NCBI GenBank assembly: GCA_900551985.1
Contig: URYG01000114.1
Coordinates: 1 to 10,167 of the forward strand
Direction: 5' to 3'
Length of the DNA: 10,167 nucleotides
Source: an uncultured Prevotella sp.
GTDB taxonomy: Bacteria; Bacteroidota; Bacteroidia; Bacteroidales; Bacteroidaceae
In this document: in pieces, positions 6,145-10,167 of the stretch
How the letters are laid out: each line of letters opens with the position of its first letter
Numbering within the stretch: the stretch's first letter is position 1
Position numbers and translations under genes: made by a program
Notes under the pieces: generated by a model
Database searches by the model: none
What the model saw: the letters and a program-made list of their open reading frames with translations, nothing else
Told to the model about the DNA's origin: nothing

Positions 6145-6954
6145 ATGAAAGCTGTAAAGCCAAAGAAAAATCTAGGTCAGCACTTCCTTACTGACCTCAA
6201 CATAGCCAAGCGCATCGCCGACACGGTGGATGCCTGCCCTGATATACCTGTTCTGGAAATCGGACCGGGTATGGGCGTTCTTACCCAATATCTCGTTGAG
6301 AAGCCTCGCCCGGTAAAGGCGGTGGAAATCGATTCTGAGTCGGTGGCATATCTCCATGAGAACTTCCCAACACTGAAGGATAACATCATCGGAGAGGATT
6401 TCTTGAGGATGGATCTCAATCAGATATTCGATGGAAAGCAGTTCGTGCTCACGGGCAACTATCCATACGATATCTCTTCGCAGATCTTCTTCAAGATGCT
6501 CGACTACAAGGACCTCATTCCTTGCTGCACGGGTATGATCCAGCGAGAGGTGGCTTTGCGTATGGCTTCCGAGCCGGGCAACAAGGCGTATGGCATCCTC
6601 AGCGTACTCATCCAGGCATGGTATGATGTGGAGTATCTCTTCACCGTAGATGAGGGTGTGTTCAATCCACCGCCAAAGGTGAAGAGTGCCGTCATCCGCA
6701 TGACCCGTAACGAGGTGACCGACTTGGGATGTGATGAGAAACTCTTCAAGCGACTGGTGAAGACCGTGTTCAACCAGCGCCGCAAGATGCTCCGTGTAAG
6801 CCTCAAGCAGATGTTCCCGGGTGTAACCCCACGTGAGGATTTCTACACCACCGACATCATGACCAAGCGCCCTGAGCAGCTCAGCATCCAGCAGTTTGTG
6901 GAACTCACCAACTATGTGGGCGAAGAACTGAAACGATTGGAATTAATAAAATAA
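6145..6954 (+). CDS. rsmA: 16S rRNA (adenine1518-N6/adenine1519-N6)-dimethyltransferase
   Basis: RsmA (KsgA) transfers four methyl groups from S-adenosylmethionine to the two adjacent adenosines in the 3' terminal hairpin of 16S rRNA, a late 30S assembly checkpoint; loss gives kasugamycin resistance in bacteria studied. The 269-aa protein shows NLGQHFLTD at the N terminus (9-17), SAM motif I EIGPGMG (38-44), the acidic ribose-binding E62 in VEID, GEDFL (83-87), catalytic motif IV as GNYPY (104-108) in place of the commoner NLPY, QREVALRM (133-140) and the conserved NPPPKVKSAV (174-183). The start ATG is 32 nt after a -7 box. It is the first gene of the cluster, followed by frr after 23 nt without any terminator. 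Confidence 0.96.
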   Translation: MKAVKPKKNLGQHFLTDLNIAKRIADTVDACPDIPVLEIGPGMGVLTQYLVEKPRPVKAVEIDSESVAYLHENFPTLKDNIIGEDFLRMDLNQIFDGKQFVLTGNYPYDISSQIFFKMLDYKDLIPCCTGMIQREVALRMASEPGNKAYGILSVLIQAWYDVEYLFTVDEGVFNPPPKVKSAVIRMTRNEVTDLGCDEKLFKRLVKTVFNQRRKMLRVSLKQMFPGVTPREDFYTTDIMTKRPEQLSIQQFVELTNYVGEELKRLELIK

Positions 6955-6977
6955 TAAAAAATAAAAATATACAGACT

Positions 6978-7538
6978 ATGATCGACGTAAAAGAAACTTT
7001 GAATTCTGCAGGAGAGCGTATGGAGATGGCAGCAATGTATCTCGCAGAAGAGCTCTCTCATATTCGTGCAGGTCGCGCCAACGTGGCTATCCTCGACGGC
7101 GTGCGTGTTAACAGCTATGGCAGTATGGTTCCATTGAACCAGGTGGCTACCGTAACCACTCCAGATGCCCGCACCATCGCCATCCGCCCTTGGGACAAGA
7201 AGGCTATCAAGGACATCGAGAAGGCTATTATGGACAGCGGCGTGGGTATCACTCCTGAGAACAATGGTGAAATCGTACGCCTCGGAATTCCTCAGCCTAC
7301 CGGTGAGCGCCGTAAGGAGCTGGTTAAGCAGTGCAACAAGATTGCTGAGCGTGCCAAGATAGAGGTTCGCAACGTGCGTCAGGAAATCAAGGAGAAGCTG
7401 AAGAAGGCTATCAAGGATGGTCTTTCTGAGGACTTGGAGAAGGATGCAGAGAACGATTTGCAGAAGCTTCACGACAAGTACATCAAGCAGCTCGAAGGTT
7501 TGATGGACGAGAAGGAAAAGGAAATCATGACAGTCTAG
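6978..7538 (+). CDS. frr: Ribosome recycling factor
   Basis: RRF acts with EF-G after termination to split the 70S ribosome from mRNA. The 186-aa length is standard. Hallmarks: HIRAGRANVAILDGV (28-42), the domain-II beta segment with PWDKKAIKDIEKAI (71-84), IPQPTGERRKELVK (104-117) and VRNVRQE (130-136), whose R131 and R134 correspond to arginines of the E. coli protein that contact 23S rRNA. It lies 23 nt after rsmA, in the same direction. In many bacteria frr follows pyrH; here rsmA takes that place. A terminator-shaped hairpin covers its last codons and stop, so a fraction of transcripts probably end here. Confidence 0.97.
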   Translation: MIDVKETLNSAGERMEMAAMYLAEELSHIRAGRANVAILDGVRVNSYGSMVPLNQVATVTTPDARTIAIRPWDKKAIKDIEKAIMDSGVGITPENNGEIVRLGIPQPTGERRKELVKQCNKIAERAKIEVRNVRQEIKEKLKKAIKDGLSEDLEKDAENDLQKLHDKYIKQLEGLMDEKEKEIMTV

Positions 7539-7555
7539 AAAGACGTCATGTTTTT
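7526..7555 (+). terminator. Terminator-like hairpin across the frr stop codon
   Basis: CATGAC (7526-7531) pairs with GTCATG (7545-7550), and inside it, after one bulged A, GTCT (7533-7536) pairs with AGAC (7541-7544) around the loop AGAA. Five T residues (7551-7555) follow directly. The stop codon TAG (7536-7538) is at the loop. A translating ribosome would open the stem, so termination may depend on frr translation. I see no clear promoter between it and rsgA. Confidence 0.65.
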
Positions 7556-7581
7556 CAGACTTACATTATTAATATGTGATA

Positions 7582-8514
7582 ATGAGAGGACTCGTTATTA
7601 AAAATACAGGCAGCTGGTACACCGTCAAGACTGACGATGGCCAGCTGATTGAAAGCAAAATCAAGGGCAATTTCCGATTGAAGGGCATCCGCAGCACCAA
7701 TCCTGTGGCTGTGGGCGACTATGTGCAGCTCATCACCAACCAGGAGGGCACGGCGTTCATCTCTTCCATCGAAGACCGCCAGAACTATATCATCCGTAAA
7801 TCACCCAACCTCAGCAAGCAGAGTCATATTCTGGCGGCTAATCTTGATCAGGCGCTGCTTGTGGTTACCGTGAATTACCCAGAGACTTCCACCACCTTCA
7901 TCGACCGATTCCTGGCTGGAGCCGAGGCATACAGAGTGCCCGTCATCATCGTGTTCAACAAGTGCGACCTTCTTACCGAAGAAGAGCTGCGCTACGAGAA
8001 AATGATGCGCACCCTCTATGAGACCATTGGTTACCAGTGCGTAGAGATTTCGGCTGCTACCGGAGAGGGAGTAGATGAATTGCGCCCGCTCATCCGGGAC
8101 AAAAAGTCGCTGCTCAGCGGCAACAGTGGCGTTGGCAAGTCAACCCTCATCAACCAGCTCATTCCGGATGCTGGACAGCGCACCGCCGAAATCAGCGAGG
8201 CGCACAACAGCGGCATGCATACCACCACCTTCAGCGAAATGCTTGAACTGCCGGAAGGGGGCTATCTCATTGATACTCCGGGCATCAAGGGTTTCGGTAC
8301 CTTCGATATAGAGAAGGAGGAGCTTACCAGCTATTTCAAGGAGATTTTCAAGTTCTCGGAGAACTGCAAGTTCTCCGACTGCACCCACACCCACGAACCG
8401 GGCTGTGCCGTCATCAAGGCTGTGGAGGAGCATTATATTGCAGCCAGCCGCTATCAGAGCTATCTTTCTATGCTCGAAGACAAGGACGAGAATAAGTATC
8501 GTGAGGCATTCTAG
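7582..8514 (+). CDS. rsgA: Small ribosomal subunit biogenesis GTPase RsgA
   Basis: RsgA is a circularly permuted GTPase that checks late 30S maturation and helps release RbfA. From ATG 7582 the protein is 310 aa. An OB-fold (about 1-75) is followed by motifs in permuted order: G4 NKCD (126-129), G5 SAA (158-160), G1 GNSGVGKS (180-187), G2 in HTTT (213-216) and G3 DTPG (231-234). A zinc-knuckle domain follows with CX4CXHX5C ligands C262, C267, H269 and C275. A GTG six bases upstream (7576) is in frame but would add only two residues; the ATG gives the family's usual MRGLVIKNTGSWY opening. It lies 43 nt after frr, past a terminator-like hairpin, and shares the ribosome-maturation theme with rsmA. 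Confidence 0.96.
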   Translation: MRGLVIKNTGSWYTVKTDDGQLIESKIKGNFRLKGIRSTNPVAVGDYVQLITNQEGTAFISSIEDRQNYIIRKSPNLSKQSHILAANLDQALLVVTVNYPETSTTFIDRFLAGAEAYRVPVIIVFNKCDLLTEEELRYEKMMRTLYETIGYQCVEISAATGEGVDELRPLIRDKKSLLSGNSGVGKSTLINQLIPDAGQRTAEISEAHNSGMHTTTFSEMLELPEGGYLIDTPGIKGFGTFDIEKEELTSYFKEIFKFSENCKFSDCTHTHEPGCAVIKAVEEHYIAASRYQSYLSMLEDKDENKYREAF

Positions 8515-8534
8515 AAACCATGGTTTCTGGAATG
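8507..8534 (+). other. 28-nt palindrome across the rsgA stop codon
   Basis: An almost perfect inverted repeat: 12 bp of stem (one U-G) around the loop CATG, with a core AGAAACCATGGTTTCT that is a perfect 16-nt DNA palindrome. The rsgA stop codon TAG (8512-8514) sits inside the left arm and the araC-type gene begins 18 nt after the right arm. No T tract follows, so it is not a standard terminator; it could be an RNA processing or stabilising hairpin, or an operator for the next gene. Confidence 0.6.
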
Positions 8535-8551
8535 GATATTAAATAAGAATT

Positions 8552-9472
8552 ATGGCAAAACAGGAACTGAAGGATTTTAAACAGCGCGTAGAGGAAGGCG
8601 AATTTGCACAGAGCGCCGAGATTTCAGCCAGTTATCTCGACGAAGACATCCTGATCATAGACAATGTCAAGGTGTTGCAGAACCCAGATCCCGTAAGATT
8701 GCAGATGAACATGATAGCATCCTGCATGCGCGGCAGTCTGAAGCTGATGTATAATGGCAATACCCTCTTGGTAGAGAAGGGTGATATCTTTATTTGTCCT
8801 CCCAATTCTACACTCGACATCGTGGAGGTGTCGGGCGATTTTGCGTGCACGGCGATGTGTGTGAGCAATCACGGTATGCTGAATATCCTTCGTTCTCATA
8901 TTTCGGTATGGAATCGGGCGATGTATGTGAGCAAGGTGTCTGTGCTGAAGATGAATGAGGTGGATATGGTTTTCTATGCCAAGTTCACCGATCTGGTACG
9001 TCTGTGCCTGGATCCGTCGTTCAGCGAGCGCACTTCTTGGAAGCCTTATCGCCGAGAGATTGTGGAGACGCTCTTGAAGAGTGCACTCCTGGCTGTGAGC
9101 AACATGCTGCTGGAGGATATGCCGAAGGAGGAGCTGAACTCCAGTTCGAGCGATCTCTTCGATCAGTTCCTGGAGCTGTTGCAGCAGGCGGAGGTGAAGC
9201 ATCAGCCGGTGGAGAATTTCGCCCGCAAGCTATGCATCACTCCGAAGTATCTCTCCATCATCTGCAAGCGCCATTCGGGCAAGACGGCGATAGAATGGAT
9301 TACGGAATACACGCTTGCCGACATCACTTATCTCCTCCGTTCCACCTCGAAGACCATCAAGGAGATTTCGGGCATTCTCGGTTTCTCCAACACTTCTTTC
9401 TTTGGCAAGTATGTGAGGGAGCATCTCCATATGTCGCCATTGAAATACCGCGAAAGTTTGAGGAAGAAATAG
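8552..9472 (+). CDS. AraC-family transcriptional regulator
   Basis: A 306-aa DNA-binding regulator. The C-terminal AraC/XylS domain (about 205-303) has two helix-turn-helix units: HTH1 near 221-242 (ENFARKLCITPKYLSIICKR) and HTH2 near 268-290 (TIKEISGILGFSNTSFFGKY), followed by the family signature MSPLKYR (294-300). The N-terminal region is compatible with a cupin-like sensor domain, with GDIFICPPNS (77-86) typical of such a barrel; the ligand is unknown. The gene starts 37 nt after rsgA and has no visible TAnnTTTG promoter, so it may be transcribed with the ribosome genes or from an unrecognised promoter. Nothing in the window points to its targets. Confidence 0.92.
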   Translation: MAKQELKDFKQRVEEGEFAQSAEISASYLDEDILIIDNVKVLQNPDPVRLQMNMIASCMRGSLKLMYNGNTLLVEKGDIFICPPNSTLDIVEVSGDFACTAMCVSNHGMLNILRSHISVWNRAMYVSKVSVLKMNEVDMVFYAKFTDLVRLCLDPSFSERTSWKPYRREIVETLLKSALLAVSNMLLEDMPKEELNSSSSDLFDQFLELLQQAEVKHQPVENFARKLCITPKYLSIICKRHSGKTAIEWITEYTLADITYLLRSTSKTIKEISGILGFSNTSFFGKYVREHLHMSPLKYRESLRKK

Positions 9473-9494
9473 CGTTTTGCTATGCTATCTCAAA

Positions 9495-9531
9495 AAAAAT
9501 GGCAACCGGAAATAATTCGGTTGCCATTTTT
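9495..9531. terminator. Bidirectional terminator between convergent genes
   Basis: A 14-bp perfect stem (9495-9508 with 9518-9531), extendable by a G-U and an A-T pair to a 5-nt loop, is flanked by an A tract on the left and a T tract on the right. It begins 22 nt after the AraC-family stop codon and 5 nt after the stop codon of the opposing thioredoxin gene, serving both. Confidence 0.92.
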
Positions 9532-9536
9532 CTTTC

Positions 9537-10052
9537 TTACTTCTCAGGGAAGATTTCAGCCAGCTTCTTTGCCATGCGCTCTGCGAGTACGGTGGTATAA
9601 ACTACCTTGCCCTCCGGGTTGATGAGATACATGGTAGGGAGCCAGGAAATCTTGTAATCCTTGGAAATCTGGGTTTCCTTCCACTTCTTGAACTCGCTGT
9701 ACTGCTCCCATTCCACGCCATTTGCCTGAGTGTAGTTGTCGAGCTTCTGCTTGTCGGTATCCATAGATACACCGATGAACTTGGCACGGGTGCCGTACTT
9801 CTGGAACATCTCCTTGACGGTAGGAATCTCTCTGCGGCAATCAGGACACCAGGTAGCCCAGAAATCCAATACCGTCCATGTTCCCTTCTTGAGAGCAGGG
9901 AAGGCTGGGGCCTCAGTTCCTGCAGCCAGGAGATTCTTGGCATAGAGTACATCCACATCCTGTGGGTTCTGGGCTGTTGTTGCGCTGCCCTGAGCGTTAG
10001 CTCCGATGACAGATGCTGCCATGAGGAGCAAAGAGAATATTGCTTTTTTCAT
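9537..10052 (-). CDS. Secreted TlpA-like thioredoxin-fold protein
   Basis: A 171-aa protein with a Sec signal peptide (MKKAIFSLLLMAASVIGANA, cleavage expected after A20, leaving Q21 as mature N terminus, the usual Bacteroidota form). There is no lipobox cysteine, so it is expected to be soluble in the periplasm. The thioredoxin fold spans about 45-168, with active site WCPDC (C69, C72) inside the context DFWATWCPDCRREIP and the cis-proline P139 in WLPTMYL. TlpA/ResA-type proteins reduce disulfides, for example in cytochrome c maturation; the proline-aspartate between the cysteines is not the CGPC of thioredoxin. The neighbours do not reveal a partner. It has its own -7 box and terminator, hence monocistronic. 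Confidence 0.92.
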   Translation of the reverse strand: MKKAIFSLLLMAASVIGANAQGSATTAQNPQDVDVLYAKNLLAAGTEAPAFPALKKGTWTVLDFWATWCPDCRREIPTVKEMFQKYGTRAKFIGVSMDTDKQKLDNYTQANGVEWEQYSEFKKWKETQISKDYKISWLPTMYLINPEGKVVYTTVLAERMAKKLAEIFPEK

Positions 10053-10080
10053 TTTTCTTTGTATTTTAAAATTCTAAATG

Positions 10081-10088
10081 CAAAGATA
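10081..10088 (-). promoter_or_regulatory. -7 promoter box of the TlpA-like gene
   Basis: TATCTTTG (minus strand 10088-10081) matches TAnnTTTG, 28 nt before the start codon, giving a leader of about 25 nt. The surrounding 24 bp (10079-10102) closely resembles the rsmA promoter. No clear -33 TTTG is visible. Confidence 0.68.
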
Positions 10089-10126
10089 CGGATAATTTTC
10101 GAAAAATGATATTGGATGAAAGAAAA

Positions 10127-10163
10127 AATGCCGGGCGCATCTTGAAAAAGATGGCTCGGCATT
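10127..10163 (-). terminator. Terminator of a minus-strand gene beyond the right edge
   Basis: A long imperfect stem (10127-10143 with 10148-10163), with one G-U pair and one bulged G, is closed by a GAAA loop on the plus strand. Read on the minus strand it runs into TTTTTTCT, so it should end a gene located outside the window, upstream of the thioredoxin gene. The stretch 10089-10126 between promoter box and stem holds nothing else I can recognise. Confidence 0.8.
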
Positions 10164-10167
10164 ATTT

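Noticed and set aside
7576..7581. GTG at 7576 as the rsgA start codon
   Set aside because: The ATG at 7582 gives the conserved family N terminus; the GTG adds only two residues.

Overview
The window is a chromosomal housekeeping region from a member of the Bacteroidota, most likely Prevotella/Segatella. Three things suggest this: four clear promoters of the phylum-specific TAnnTTTG (-7) type plus one weaker match, start sites without consistent Shine-Dalgarno sequences, and protein families in their typical Bacteroidota form (PepD-type M20 dipeptidase, multi-repeat DUF349 protein, TlpA-like lipid-free thioredoxin with Gln after the signal cleavage site). The species assignment is inference from sequence style; no search was run. 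I see no insertion sequence, phage gene, CRISPR array or other mobile element.

Layout. The left edge holds the 3' part of a tRNA-Gln(CUG) with its terminator. From 209 to 5953 everything is on the minus strand: a 586-aa protein with five DUF349 repeats, a CorA-type Mg2+/Co2+ channel, the aminoacyl-histidine dipeptidase PepD, and a polytopic membrane protein of the lysylphosphatidylglycerol-synthase transmembrane/flippase-like family (probably co-transcribed with pepD). A divergent promoter region (5954-6144) separates this block from a plus-strand cluster: rsmA (16S rRNA dimethyltransferase), frr (ribosome recycling factor), rsgA (30S maturation GTPase), and an AraC-family regulator. The last gene, convergent on the minus strand, is a secreted TlpA-like thioredoxin; beyond it lies a terminator for a gene outside the window.

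How the genes work together. rsmA, frr and rsgA all act on the small subunit or on ribosome recycling and look like a small translation operon, but a terminator-like hairpin sits across the frr stop codon and a strong 28-nt palindrome sits across the rsgA stop codon, so expression is probably graded along the cluster. Nearly every transcript ends in a clear hairpin, and two terminators directly abut the -33 element of the next promoter.

The most interesting signal is the roughly 215-nt 5' leader of corA. It contains a 12-codon upstream ORF and, 4 nt after its stop codon, a repeat/anti-repeat/repeat set: one 12-nt anti-repeat can pair with either of two near-identical copies, the second of which covers the corA ribosome-binding region. 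This is the architecture of a translation-coupled on/off RNA switch in front of a magnesium transporter, and I do not recognise it as a described riboswitch class.
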